DNA of 64,000 nucleotides from an uncultured Lachnospiraceae bacterium (lineage in GTDB: Bacteria > Bacillota > Clostridia > Lachnospirales > Lachnospiraceae): the NCBI GenBank assembly GCA_902476265.1, contig CABSCP010000010.1, positions 36,345 to 100,344 on the forward strand, given 5' to 3'. This document shows positions 1 through 8,742 of the stretch, piece after piece. The notes beneath the pieces are model-generated. The model did not search any database, had not been told where the DNA came from, and saw nothing but the letters and a program-made list of their open reading frames with translations. The translations under genes and the position numbers were made by a program. The number at the start of each line of letters is the position of its first letter. Within the stretch, counting starts at the first letter, position 1.

Positions 1-33
1 TGCGCAAAGGAATGATGTACTTTGGAGGTGAGC

Positions 34-564
34 ATGCCGGTCTGTGGAAAAAACGGATCCGGCGGCTCTGATACAAGAAGAAAAAGGAAACGGATAAGGA
101 TGGATTTCAAAGGAATTATTTTTATTGCCGGCATTGCGTCAGCAGTGCTTTTTTTAATCTGGCTTGCGTTTTTTTATGCCAGACGGTTAAGAAGAAGCCT
201 TCGGGGGAAAGCTTTGGATGAGATGGAGGGCCATGACTTTGAGTATTTCTGTGCACAGCTGCTGGAAAAACACGGGTTTATCGATGTGGAGGTGACCAGA
301 GGAAGCGGGGATTACGGCGTGGATGTGCTGGCCGAAAAGGACGGGGTGACCTATGCCATACAGTGCAAGCGTTATGACGGCCCTGTGGGGGTGAAGGCGG
401 TACAGGAGGCATATGCGGGCCGGGATTACTATGACCGCATGGTAGGAGCGGTTATGACCAACCAGTATTTCACCCAGCCGGCCGTAGCCGCCGCAAAGAA
501 ATTAAAAATACTTTTATGGGACCGGGGATATATGGATTCCATGCTGGAGGAGGATTTTCGGTAA
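34..564 (+). CDS. Membrane-anchored Mrr-type restriction endonuclease-like protein
   Basis: A hydrophobic segment (about residues 26-45 from this start) is followed by a basic stretch and a C-terminal Mrr_cat-like PD-(D/E)XK fold. The visible nuclease signature is GSGDYGVDVLAE followed by AIQCKRY, matching the D...(E/Q)xK core of the family. Mrr-type proteins usually cut modified DNA; similar small membrane-linked versions are common in Bacillota and their role is unclear. I chose ATG 34 because GGAGG at 24-28 lies 5 nt upstream; TTG 22 and ATG 100 are alternatives, and ATG 100 would start almost directly at the membrane segment. The ABC ATPase follows 23 nt later, so co-transcription is likely although no functional link is evident. 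Confidence 0.75.
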   Translation: MPVCGKNGSGGSDTRRKRKRIRMDFKGIIFIAGIASAVLFLIWLAFFYARRLRRSLRGKALDEMEGHDFEYFCAQLLEKHGFIDVEVTRGSGDYGVDVLAEKDGVTYAIQCKRYDGPVGVKAVQEAYAGRDYYDRMVGAVMTNQYFTQPAVAAAKKLKILLWDRGYMDSMLEEDFR

Positions 565-587
565 CGGGTGATCAGGAGGTGCCGGTT

Positions 588-1289
588 ATGAGCTTTGTGG
601 AATTTCAGAATGTGAAAAAGGTTTATCACATGGGAGAGGTGGATATCGAGGCCCTGCGGGGCGTCAGTTTTCAGATTGAAAAAGGGGAGTTCTGCGTGGT
701 GGTGGGCGCTTCCGGCGCGGGAAAAACGACGATTTTAAATATCCTGGGCGGCATGGATACGCTGACGGAGGGAAAGGTGTTTTTGGACGGCAGTGAAATT
801 TCCTCTTACAGCAAAAAGCAGCTGACCGCTTACCGGCGGTATGATATCGGCTTTGTGTTTCAGTTTTACAATCTGGTGCAGAATCTGACCGCGGTGGAGA
901 ATGTGGAGCTGGCCTCCCAGATCTGCCGGGAACCGCTGGATGCGGCTATGGTTTTAAAAGAGGTGGGCCTTGAGGAACGGGCCAATAATTTCCCCGCCCA
1001 GCTGTCCGGCGGAGAACAGCAGCGGGTTGCTATCGCCAGGGCGCTGGCCAAAAACCCCAAGCTGCTATTGTGCGACGAACCCACCGGGGCGCTGGACTAC
1101 AACACGGGGAAAGCGGTGTTGAAGCTTTTGCAGGATACCTGCCGCGTGGGAAAAGTGACGGTGGTGGTGATCACCCATAATCAGGCCATCACCGCCATGG
1201 CGGACCGGGTGATTACGGTGAAAAACGGAATGATAACGGATATGAGGAGGAATGAACATATCGTGCCGGTGGAACGGATTGAGTGGTAA
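588..1289 (+). CDS. ABC transporter ATP-binding protein, LolD/MacB type
   Basis: A 233-residue nucleotide-binding subunit. Walker A is GASGAGKTT at residues 40-48, the signature is LSGGEQQRVAIARAL, and Walker B ends in CDEPTGALD, the form typical of the MacB/LolD/FtsE group that works with FtsX-type permeases. ATG 588 has a strong AGGAGGT 7 nt upstream; the open frame extends further 5' but that part overlaps the nuclease gene. The partner permease starts 82 nt downstream. By family knowledge such pairs act as mechanotransmission or export machines rather than solute importers. Substrate unknown. Confidence 0.92.
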   Translation: MSFVEFQNVKKVYHMGEVDIEALRGVSFQIEKGEFCVVVGASGAGKTTILNILGGMDTLTEGKVFLDGSEISSYSKKQLTAYRRYDIGFVFQFYNLVQNLTAVENVELASQICREPLDAAMVLKEVGLEERANNFPAQLSGGEQQRVAIARALAKNPKLLLCDEPTGALDYNTGKAVLKLLQDTCRVGKVTVVVITHNQAITAMADRVITVKNGMITDMRRNEHIVPVERIEW

Positions 1290-1371
1290 TCCGGCAAGCT
1301 TTGCACAGAGTTCTCTTTCAGAGCGGCTGTGAACCGCTGCAGGTCGGTCAGACAGGATCGGAGGTCCGTAT

Positions 1372-4300
1372 ATGAAATCTTCTATGAAAAAAACAACGCG
1401 CCGGGAAATCAGAAACAGTTTCGGGCGCTATTTTGCAATTCTGGCGATTGTGGCGCTGGGAGTCGGTTTTTTTGCAGGATTGACGGTGACCACGCCGGCC
1501 ATGGTAAAAACCGGCGGCGCTTATATGAATGAGAAAGAACTGTTTGATCTGCGGCTTATATCCACTTTGGGATTTGAAAAGGAAGCGGTAGGGCTGTTTG
1601 ACGGAAATGATGAGGTGAAAGCTGTGGAAGGGGCGGTATCCACTGACTTTCTGGCCTTGAATGAAGCACAAGAGGGCAGTGTGCTGTCCGCCCAGACCCT
1701 GCTTCCCGTGCAGAATCAGCTGGAGCTTGTGGCAGGGAGGATGCCGGAAGCGGCGGATGAATGTGTGGTGGATTCCAATATTTTTCATCCGTCGGACATC
1801 GGGACTAAAATACGGATTTCCGAGGAAAACAAAGAGGAAACGCAGGAGCTGTTCGCTTTTCCGGAATATAAAATCGTGGGAATTGTGAACGCCGTATATT
1901 ATGCAAACTATGAACGGGGCACTACCGCTTTGGGAAACGGCAAGGTGAATGCCTTTGTATATCTGCTTCCGGAAGGGTTTGACAGCGATTATGATACGGA
2001 AATTTTTGTGCGGCTCAAACAGGATTACGAAATTGATTCGGAGGATTATGACAGGGCCGTAGAGAGGCTGAAGGATTGGGCAGAGCCTCTTGTGCAGGAG
2101 GCGGCCGGACAGCGGTATGACGCGGTCATGAAAGAAGCGGAGGAAAAGATCGCCGATGCGGAAGCGGAACTGGAAGAGAAAACGGCGGATGCCAAAAGAG
2201 AACTGTCGGATGCTCAGAAGAAAATAACGGACGGGAAAAATGACCTGGCGGATGCACAGGAGAAGATAGCCGACGGAGAAAAGCAGTTGTCGGATGCCGG
2301 AAAACAGATTGCCGACAAGGAAAAAGAGCTGGGGGATCAGGAAGCCCGCCTTACGGATGGCCGCAGCCAGGCGGAAGCAGGGATGGCGCAGCTGGAGCAG
2401 GCAAAACAACAGCTGCAGGATACCATCGCCGCTCTTTCCCCGGGAGGGACGGAAAGCGGAGTCCAGGCAGAAATTTCCTCCCTGCAGGCCCAGGCGGATC
2501 AGATACAGGCCCAGCAGGACGCGCTGCAAAGCCGGATTTCGGAAATTGCATCGGGGGAGGAACAGCTTTCCCGGGGAAGGAATCAGCTGGAGGAGGCAAA
2601 AAGAGCGCTGGTTTCCCGGGAAAAGGAATTGGAGGAAAACAGGAAGAAACTGGAGGAGACCCGACAGGATCTGGAGGAAGGCCAGAAGGAATATGAGGAG
2701 GGCCGGGAGGAACTGGAGAAAAAGACTGCCGAGGCACAGGAAAAGATTGCGGATGCGAAAGCAGAGCTGGCGAAAATCGAGAAGCCCGACACCTATGTGC
2801 TGGGCAGGGACACCAATGTGGGTTATGTCTGCTTTCAGAATGATTCTTCCATCGTGGAAGGCATAGCGAAAGTGTTTCCTGTTTTCTTCTTTTTGGTTGC
2901 CGCCCTTGTGTGTGTCACTACTATGAACCGAATGGTGGAAGAGCAGCGCACCCAGATCGGGGTTTTAAAAGCGCTGGGATATTCGGAAAGCAGGATCATG
3001 GGAAAATACCTGTATTATTCCGGCAGCGCAGCGGCAACAGGCTGTGTTCTCGGCTTTATCGCCGGATCCATCGCATTTCCGGTGGTCATCTGGGCCGCGT
3101 ATCACATCATGTACCATCTGGGGGAAATCACGCTGATATTTGACTGGAGACTGGCGGTTATTTCCCTGGCGGTGGCGCTGTTATGCTCCATGGGAACCAC
3201 CTGGCTGACCTGCCGGTATGAGCTGGCCAGCGTTGCCGCGGAGCTGATCCGCCCTAAGCCGCCCAAAAACGGGAAGCGGATTCTTCTGGAAAAAATCCCC
3301 TTTATCTGGAAGCGGATGACTTTTCTGGTTAAGGTGTCCGCACGGAACGTTTTTCGGTATCAGCAGCGGTTTTTTATGATGATTTTCGGAATCGGCGGAT
3401 GTACGGCCCTCCTTCTGACCGGCTTTGGAATCAAGGATTCCATTGTGGATGTGGCATCCCAACAGTATGAGAAAATCCAAACATATGACATGAGCGTCAC
3501 ATTAAAAGAGCCATTTTCGGAAGAGGACAGCGCAGCAGCGGATATTGCCATGGAAAACGGGGCAAAAGCCTACACGGCGGTCTGTGAAAAGGCACTTGAC
3601 CTGACCGGTAAAACGGGCACAAAAGCAGCAAATGTGGTGATCGCCCGGGATCCGGAAGAAATGAAGGATTTCCTGAATCTTCATACGGAAAAAGGGGTTC
3701 CCATTGAATGGCCGCAAAAGGGCAGCGCGGTGATGAACAGAAAGCTGGCGGAAAAGTGCGGCATCCGGATAGGGGATACCGTATCCCTGCGCAATGATGA
3801 CGGGGAAAAACTGACCGTGAAGGTGGAAGCGCTCAGCCAGAACTTTGTCTATAATTATGTGTACGTGAACCCGGATACCTGGGAGGCGGATAACAAGAGT
3901 GCGCCGGAGTTTAAGAGCCTGTATATCAGAACGGAAGAAGGGACCGATGTGAGGGCGCTGGCGGAAACGCTGCTGAATTGCGATCAGGTATCGGCGGTGA
4001 ACGTCAATGCCGATTTCATGACGCGGGTCACCAATATGATGAGCAGCCTGGATTATATCGTTCTTCTGGTCATCATCTGTGCGGGAGCGCTTGCCTTCAT
4101 CGTGATCTATAACCTGACAAATATCAACATTACGGAGCGGATCCGGGAAATCGCCACCATCAAAGTATTGGGGTTCTATCCTATGGAAACAGCTGCATAT
4201 GTATTCCGGGAAAACGGCGTGCTGACTGCAGTGGGTATTCTGACCGGGCTGGTGCTGGGCATTTTCCTGCACCGCTTTGTGATGGCTCAGATCGATATCG

Positions 4301-4449
4301 ACATGATCACCTTCGACGTGCGGATTTCACCGCTGAGCTTTTTGAAAAGCATTCTCCTGACATTCCTGTTCATGATCATCGTGGATGTGTTCATGTATAT
4401 AAAACTGGAGCGCATCAACATGGCAGAATCGCTGAAAAGTATAGAATGA
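1372..4449 (+). CDS. FtsX-like ABC permease with long extracellular coiled coil
   Basis: A 1025-residue permease, unusually large for the family. An N-terminal membrane helix (about 17-37) is followed by an extracellular part containing a very long heptad-rich coiled coil (roughly residues 245-465) made of repeated units such as KIADAEAELEEKTADAKREL. Then come an FtsX triplet of membrane helices (about 500-620), a second extracellular domain and a C-terminal FtsX block ending near the stop. This two-FtsX-block layout is known from large Bacillota permeases paired with MacB-like ATPases, here the gene just upstream. GGAGG at 1360-1364 supports ATG 1372. The coiled coil could reach through the cell wall to a partner; that is inference. 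A perfect hairpin follows the stop. Confidence 0.88.
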   Translation: MKSSMKKTTRREIRNSFGRYFAILAIVALGVGFFAGLTVTTPAMVKTGGAYMNEKELFDLRLISTLGFEKEAVGLFDGNDEVKAVEGAVSTDFLALNEAQEGSVLSAQTLLPVQNQLELVAGRMPEAADECVVDSNIFHPSDIGTKIRISEENKEETQELFAFPEYKIVGIVNAVYYANYERGTTALGNGKVNAFVYLLPEGFDSDYDTEIFVRLKQDYEIDSEDYDRAVERLKDWAEPLVQEAAGQRYDAVMKEAEEKIADAEAELEEKTADAKRELSDAQKKITDGKNDLADAQEKIADGEKQLSDAGKQIADKEKELGDQEARLTDGRSQAEAGMAQLEQAKQQLQDTIAALSPGGTESGVQAEISSLQAQADQIQAQQDALQSRISEIASGEEQLSRGRNQLEEAKRALVSREKELEENRKKLEETRQDLEEGQKEYEEGREELEKKTAEAQEKIADAKAELAKIEKPDTYVLGRDTNVGYVCFQNDSSIVEGIAKVFPVFFFLVAALVCVTTMNRMVEEQRTQIGVLKALGYSESRIMGKYLYYSGSAAATGCVLGFIAGSIAFPVVIWAAYHIMYHLGEITLIFDWRLAVISLAVALLCSMGTTWLTCRYELASVAAELIRPKPPKNGKRILLEKIPFIWKRMTFLVKVSARNVFRYQQRFFMMIFGIGGCTALLLTGFGIKDSIVDVASQQYEKIQTYDMSVTLKEPFSEEDSAAADIAMENGAKAYTAVCEKALDLTGKTGTKAANVVIARDPEEMKDFLNLHTEKGVPIEWPQKGSAVMNRKLAEKCGIRIGDTVSLRNDDGEKLTVKVEALSQNFVYNYVYVNPDTWEADNKSAPEFKSLYIRTEEGTDVRALAETLLNCDQVSAVNVNADFMTRVTNMMSSLDYIVLLVIICAGALAFIVIYNLTNINITERIREIATIKVLGFYPMETAAYVFRENGVLTAVGILTGLVLGIFLHRFVMAQIDIDMITFDVRISPLSFLKSILLTFLFMIIVDVFMYIKLERINMAESLKSIE

Positions 4450-4450
4450 A

Positions 4451-4484
4451 GGACACCCTCTCGCCTTTTGGCGAGAGGGTGTCC
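4451..4484. terminator. Perfect 15-bp hairpin after the FtsX-like gene
   Basis: GGACACCCTCTCGCC, loop TTTT, then its exact complement. It begins 1 nt after the permease stop. There is no T tract after it on the plus strand, so it may act as a bidirectional transcription block or RNA-stabilising hairpin rather than a classic intrinsic terminator. Confidence 0.6.
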
Positions 4485-4485
4485 G

Positions 4486-4822
4486 CTACTTCGCAATTTC
4501 CGAAGGAAATCGCGAAGGTTCCATATAAAACGAATTAATCTGTCTTTCTAACTGCCGTGTGCTCCAACTTGATTTTATTGCTTCTTCTGTATAGAATTCA
4601 CGGGCATTCTCATTTCCCACGCGCATACGCAGGCGATAATGTGTACCGCTCAATTCGCTGCGCAGTGCGTAGCTTTCTGGAAAACCACGATACTCTTTCC
4701 AATATTCCAATATGCTTCCACCATTGCAAAGTTTGCACTTTGGTATACTTTGTCTCTGGCTTCAGAAAGAATTTTTTTATTTGTTCATAAAATAGTTGTT
4801 CCTTAGATTCTAAATAACTGCT
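4486..4822 (-). pseudogene. Remnant of YhcG-family (DUF1016) nuclease gene
   Basis: Three pieces of a DUF1016 N-terminal domain lie in different frames on the minus strand. Near 4780 the frame encoding EQLFYEQIKK continues, after a one-base shift in a run of seven A, as ILSEARDKVYQSANFAMVEA and then YWNIGKSIV, the typical YhcG start. After a deletion another frame continues with SELSGTHYRLRMRV, NENAREFYTEEAI and STRQLERQINSFY, also typical of DUF1016, and stops at 4486. The whole C-terminal nuclease half is missing. Family recognition is from memory of the motif pattern. The gene is clearly dead: one homopolymer frameshift, one internal deletion and a 3' truncation at the hairpin behind the FtsX gene. 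Confidence 0.7.
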
Positions 4823-4958
4823 GAAAAAATGAAGGAATTGAAACAATAACCCTATCCCGCATCCTATTATCATAAGATAATATGCCATCTTTATATTCCA
4901 ACAGGAGCAACTCACTTTCACCTGAATATTCCCAGTTACGATACGTCTCTAACTCATT

Positions 4959-5927
4959 TTATAAACCGGAAAGCTGCCGGAAATCCTGAATGGAGTCGGC
5001 TTTTGCTGCGGCTTTTAGCCATTGGCGTAGTGCTTCAAGGTTTGTTTCCTGCAGAATTTTATCTCTCAAATCATCGGGGATGTCTGAAAGGTCATTCAGT
5101 AGTTGCAGGACAGATTCGGCGATGCCCTGAGCCAATCCTTCTGCAATTCCTTCCTCCCTGCTTATCTTTTTCTCATGTGCGATATGGAATTTTTCGTCAT
5201 ATTCTGTCAGCATAATTTCCTTCACCTCCGCGCGATGCGCCTTTAAATAATCAGCGAGAATATTGTCCCGAATACAGCTCTCCACAGCATCGTCTACGGC
5301 ATCTTCCAGCATAAATCCCTGATTTATGTTCTCCCGAATCCTGCCGATAAACTCCGCATATTCCCAAAGGGTTCTGCACTTCTCCATGAGCACCCGGTTA
5401 TGCCCACGGTTGATATTGAGCATGGTTGCCGTCACCTCCACACAGGGCGTCAGGCCGTCTGACTTTTCAAAAAGGTCGGTTAGATGCAGTTCCGTCCGGT
5501 CAGGCTGTTCCTGCAGGCCGTTATAAAAAATGACATACTGAGGTAGGGGCAATTTAATAGGTATGCTGCTGTAGAGGTCGAGTTGTCTGGTTTTTACATA
5601 TTTTCTGTAGGAATCAGCCAGATAGAGGAACCCCCGAAATCCCATATTGGGGTTGAAACTGGCCTGATGTTCATACAGGTTCAACACGTTGTCAATGAGA
5701 AAAGAAACATCATTTTTCATGGACATATAGATCGTGTTATCTATGGTGGTGATCTCAAGGTCATCGGGATTTGTGTAGTCACTGCCCCGCACAGCGTTGT
5801 AGAGTTGCAGCAATTCCTTCTTGCTGCTGAAAAGGAGCCGGAAAAGACGGTCCTTGTGTTCCCAGTTCACCTTACCGCCGGGCTTTTGGGAGAAACGATG
5901 TTTCGCATTTTTCTTATTATTTTGCAT
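4959..5927 (-). CDS. Rpn family PD-(D/E)XK nuclease / putative transposase
   Basis: A 322-residue protein of the recombination-promoting nuclease family (PDDEXK transposase-like). The N-terminal segment contains KDRLFRLLFSSKKELLQLYN, then YMSMKNDVSFLID and LYEHQASFNPNMGFRGFLYL, the family's usual nuclease core spacing (a D, then ExQ-like EHQ). The C-terminus has the AEGLAQGIAE motif and a helical tail typical of these proteins. Rpn proteins in E. coli have DNA endonuclease activity and raise RecA-independent recombination; many Bacillota carry several copies. I chose ATG 5927 because AGGA lies 7-8 nt upstream and a promoter lies just before it; the longer frame to 6167 would run through the promoter and into a repeat. 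No partner gene is obvious. Confidence 0.85.
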   Translation of the reverse strand: MQNNKKNAKHRFSQKPGGKVNWEHKDRLFRLLFSSKKELLQLYNAVRGSDYTNPDDLEITTIDNTIYMSMKNDVSFLIDNVLNLYEHQASFNPNMGFRGFLYLADSYRKYVKTRQLDLYSSIPIKLPLPQYVIFYNGLQEQPDRTELHLTDLFEKSDGLTPCVEVTATMLNINRGHNRVLMEKCRTLWEYAEFIGRIRENINQGFMLEDAVDDAVESCIRDNILADYLKAHRAEVKEIMLTEYDEKFHIAHEKKISREEGIAEGLAQGIAESVLQLLNDLSDIPDDLRDKILQETNLEALRQWLKAAAKADSIQDFRQLSGL

Positions 5928-5942
5928 AGAAAATCCTTTCTT

Positions 5943-5972
5943 ATTATACCAGAAAAAAGTATGAACAGGCAA
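5943..5972 (-). promoter_or_regulatory. Promoter of the Rpn-family gene
   Basis: On the minus strand: -35 TTGCCT, an 18-bp spacer and an extended -10 TGGTATAAT. The -10 lies about 15 nt before the start codon, so the leader is very short. Confidence 0.6.
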
Positions 5973-6104
5973 TATTCCTGGCATAACGCATGAAAAAGGG
6001 GTTACCGGCGAAGGGCCGTCAGCGAAAAGCTGCAGATTCGTACTCCAGGATGGCAGTCGGAATGCTGCCGGTGACTGGAAGTAAATTGAATATACCATAT
6101 CAAA

Positions 6105-6295
6105 GATGTTGGGGTCAAAGGGTACAAAGGGTATTTTGACCCCATGATGCCACGGATTTCTCCGCACTACGTGCTCCCGAAATCCTAAAACATTCGAAAT
6201 CCGTCCTATCGGACTACTTTCTCATGTTTTTACGGGTCTCAAAGTCATACTTTTTCATACAAGCATGAAAAGTATGACCTTTTGCCCCTGGTATC
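6105..6295. repeat. Dispersed MITE-like repeat, copy 1 (long form)
   Basis: The ends form imperfect inverted repeats: GATGTTGGGGTCAAAGGGTA at the left and, read on the other strand, GATACCAGGGGCAAAAGGTC at the right. The interior holds CCATGATGCCACGGATTTC and a hairpin-forming CATACTTTTTCATACAAGCATG. The same blocks in the same order occur at 52757-52858, where a roughly 80-bp middle segment present here is absent. No coding capacity. Confidence 0.65.
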
Positions 6296-6534
6296 TATCA
6301 AATAAAAAAACACAACGAAGCATTTTCGGTTGTACAGAAAGGCCGCGCGGAATCTCCCACAACTGTATTCCCTCTGCATGCCTGGTCAACGGCAGCAACA
6401 CAGGAACAGATCTGTGACAGAGGAGATGGCGGCCGGCGGGGGATTTGGCCGGGACAGCGGTACAATGGATTTTCAGCTTCATTTCAGGTTTGGACTGTAT
6501 TATAATAAGGAGAATATTATGGAGGTGTTATGCC

Positions 6535-7212
6535 TTGAAGATATTGATTATTGAAGATGAAAAGCTGCTGGCGGATTCCCTTTCGGTCATGCTGCAGAGC
6601 AAAGGCTTTGAAACAGAGGTCGCTTATGATGGGGAAACCGGAGAAGAATATGCGGAATTAGGAGTATATGACCTGCTGATTCTGGATGTGATGATGCCGA
6701 AAATGAACGGTTATGAAGTGGCCAAAAAGGTGCGGTCAAAGCGGCTCGGAATGCCCATTCTCATGCTCACGGCGAAATCCGAACTGGAAGACCGGATCTA
6801 TGGCTTAAACGCGGGAGCGGATTATTATCTGACCAAACCTTTTGACACACGGGAGCTGATGGCCTGTATCAATGCCCTGCTGCGACGGCAGGGCGCTCAG
6901 GTGGACGAACTTTCATTTGGGAACACAACGCTGGATTTATCCACGGCCACGCTGACCTGTGGCAGAAATCAGATCCGTCTGTCCGCCAGGGAATTTGACA
7001 TGATGCGTTTCCTGCTGCAGTCGGGCAGACGCAATCTGTCCAAAGAGGTGCTTCTGGCCCGGATATGGGGCTATGATTCGGATGCGGTTGAAAATCATGT
7101 TGAGGTATACATCGGATTTTTGAGGAAAAAACTCGCATCCATCGGTTCAAACATACGCATAGAAGCGATCAGAAGGCTGGGCTATCATTTGGAGGTTGCT
7201 GAAAATGATTAA
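6535..7212 (+). CDS. OmpR-family response regulator
   Basis: A 225-residue regulator with an N-terminal receiver domain (acidic pair E7/D8, phospho-acceptor D51 in LILDVMMP, T79, K101 in LTKPFD) and a C-terminal winged-helix DNA-binding domain (LSAREFDMMRFLL, RIWGYDSDAVENHVEVYI). The likely start is TTG 6535, because GGAGGTG at 6521-6527 is correctly spaced and the translation then begins directly with KILIIEDE. The ATG at 6530 is out of frame. It overlaps the sensor kinase gene by 8 nt, so the pair is translationally coupled. The Gld-like ABC operon starts about 320 bp after the kinase, but a strong terminator lies between, so control of that operon is only a possibility. Confidence 0.93.
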   Translation: MKILIIEDEKLLADSLSVMLQSKGFETEVAYDGETGEEYAELGVYDLLILDVMMPKMNGYEVAKKVRSKRLGMPILMLTAKSELEDRIYGLNAGADYYLTKPFDTRELMACINALLRRQGAQVDELSFGNTTLDLSTATLTCGRNQIRLSAREFDMMRFLLQSGRRNLSKEVLLARIWGYDSDAVENHVEVYIGFLRKKLASIGSNIRIEAIRRLGYHLEVAEND

Positions 7213-8419
7213 AAAGCTGAGATTAAAATTTGTCATTGTGAATATGGGGATTGTCACCATTATGCTCTGCGTCATCTTAGGACTGATTTTCCACTTCACT
7301 AGATCGAGTCTTGAAAACGAGAATATCAGCATGATGAGGAACATTGCCGAGCGGCCTTTTCAGCTGGGGATGCCCGGCGCCCCCGGAAAGGAAGTCAGAC
7401 TTCCCTATTTTAAGATTCAGGTAGGCCCGGGAGGAGAACGGATCACAACCGACAGCGGTTACTACGATCTTTCCGATGATGATTTTTTAGACGGACTCAT
7501 AAATATCACATTTTCTTCCGTAAAGACGTTTGGTGTGATCCCGGAATATAAGCTGCGGTACTACCGGGTGGATACACCCTTCCAGAAATGCATTGTATTT
7601 TCGGATATATCCAGCGAAATCACCACGCTGAATAATCTGACGGAAAACTGCATTCTGATCGGCAGCCTGAGCTTTTTCCTCTTTTTGGGAGTGAGTATCC
7701 TTTTGTCCAGATGGGCGGTGAGACCGGTAGAGCAGGCATGGAAACAGCAGAGGCAGTTTGTGGCGGATGCTTCCCATGAACTGAAAACACCGCTCACTGT
7801 CATCATGACAAATGCACAGCTGGCGCAGAGCAGAGAGTTTGATGAAGACAACAGGAATAAGTTCCTGGACAGCATTGTGACAATGTCACAACAGATGAAG
7901 GGATTGATCGAACAGCTTTTGGAGCTGGCAAAGGCGGATGGAGCGGAGAAAAAAGAAAGCTTTTACAAATTGGATTTCGGGAAAATGGTGACCAACGCCG
8001 TGCTGACCTTTGAACCCGTTTTTTTTGAAAACGGAATCTCACTGCATTCGCAGATCGATGACAATATAAAAATGGAAGGGAACGAAACGAAGCTTCGCCA
8101 GGCGGTGGAAATATTGCTGGATAATGCGGTGAAATATACCAGGGAAGGCGGTAAGGCATGGGTGTCCCTGCAAAAAAGAGGAGGATCGCACTGCCTGCTG
8201 ACCGTTTCGGATGAGGGGGATCCGCTGTCGGAAGAGGAACTGACAGACATCTTCAAACGGTTTTACCGGGTGGATCAGGCTCGAAGCCGTACCGGAAGTT
8301 TTGGGCTGGGACTGTCCATTGCGGAGAGCATTGTCGCCATGCATAAAGGGAAAATCTGGGCGGAGAGCAAAAACGGCATAAACAGCTTTTCAATCCTGCT
8401 TCCGCGGATTACAGAATAA
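7205..8419 (+). CDS. Sensor histidine kinase
   Basis: 404 residues: membrane helix near residues 8-28, an extracytoplasmic sensor region to about 140, a second helix, then HisKA with H191 in ASHELKTPLTV, and HATPase_c with the N box (EILLDNAVKYT), DEGD and GLGLSIAES. ATG 7205 is chosen over TTG 7196 because GGAGG at 7191-7195 lies 9 nt upstream of the ATG and abuts the TTG. It is the partner of the overlapping response regulator. The sensor region is of no type I recognise. A terminator follows 11 nt after the stop. Confidence 0.92.
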   Translation: MIKKLRLKFVIVNMGIVTIMLCVILGLIFHFTRSSLENENISMMRNIAERPFQLGMPGAPGKEVRLPYFKIQVGPGGERITTDSGYYDLSDDDFLDGLINITFSSVKTFGVIPEYKLRYYRVDTPFQKCIVFSDISSEITTLNNLTENCILIGSLSFFLFLGVSILLSRWAVRPVEQAWKQQRQFVADASHELKTPLTVIMTNAQLAQSREFDEDNRNKFLDSIVTMSQQMKGLIEQLLELAKADGAEKKESFYKLDFGKMVTNAVLTFEPVFFENGISLHSQIDDNIKMEGNETKLRQAVEILLDNAVKYTREGGKAWVSLQKRGGSHCLLTVSDEGDPLSEEELTDIFKRFYRVDQARSRTGSFGLGLSIAESIVAMHKGKIWAESKNGINSFSILLPRITE

Positions 8420-8430
8420 GAAGATACCGG

Positions 8431-8472
8431 AAAAAAGAGTGAAAATCAGGAGGGAGACTTTCACTCTTTTTT
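8431..8472 (+). terminator. Intrinsic terminator after the kinase gene
   Basis: AAAAAAGAGTGAAA pairs perfectly with TTTCACTCTTTTTT across a 14-nt loop; the right arm supplies the T tract. The A-rich left arm means it could also work in reverse. Confidence 0.85.
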
Positions 8473-8617
8473 CATACGATAGGAAACGAAGTTTCCTATC
8501 GTATGAAAAAACACGCTCCGCGTAGGTGCGCACTCGCGCGAAAGGTAGATATTGCCTGTCGGCAATCGCGCTCGGCACGAGTGTGCGCTAAAACGCGCAC
8601 ACTTTTCATACATTTTT
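8467..8617. repeat. Cluster of palindromes, part of a dispersed repeat
   Basis: A perfect inverted repeat of 21-bp arms (8467-8487 and 8491-8511, centre GAA) overlaps the T tract of the preceding terminator. It is followed by several GC-rich inverted repeats, including GTGTGCG-CTAAAA-CGCGCACAC near 8578-8600. The core GGAAACGAAGTTTCCTATCG recurs with one change at 56700-56719. The remaining 125 bp to the next gene hold only its ribosome site. Confidence 0.6.
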
Positions 8618-8742
8618 CACAAAACTTTCAGCGTCGTTTCAGCGCTGTGCCATAAACTGGTTCTGTAATGAAATGCCGGGAGCCGGAATAAGTCTGTGCC
8701 TTTACGACTCCCCAAATTTCATAAAAAAACAGGAGGTTTGCC

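Noticed and set aside
1348..2529. Long open frame (393 codons) on the minus strand
   Set aside because: It lies antisense to the coiled-coil part of the FtsX-type permease; it is open because of the biased Glu/Lys/Ala codons of the real gene and has no ribosome site or domain.
2131..2790. Tandem repeats within the permease gene that could suggest a CRISPR or satellite array
   Set aside because: They are codon-level repeats of a coiled coil with no constant spacer or repeat length.
3502..4272. 256-codon open frame on the minus strand
   Set aside because: Antisense to the permease C-terminal half, His/Arg-rich, no family resemblance.
4451..4484. Perfect palindrome as a recombination (att/dif) site
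   Set aside because: It starts directly behind a stop codon and has a TTTT loop, so an RNA hairpin is the simpler explanation.
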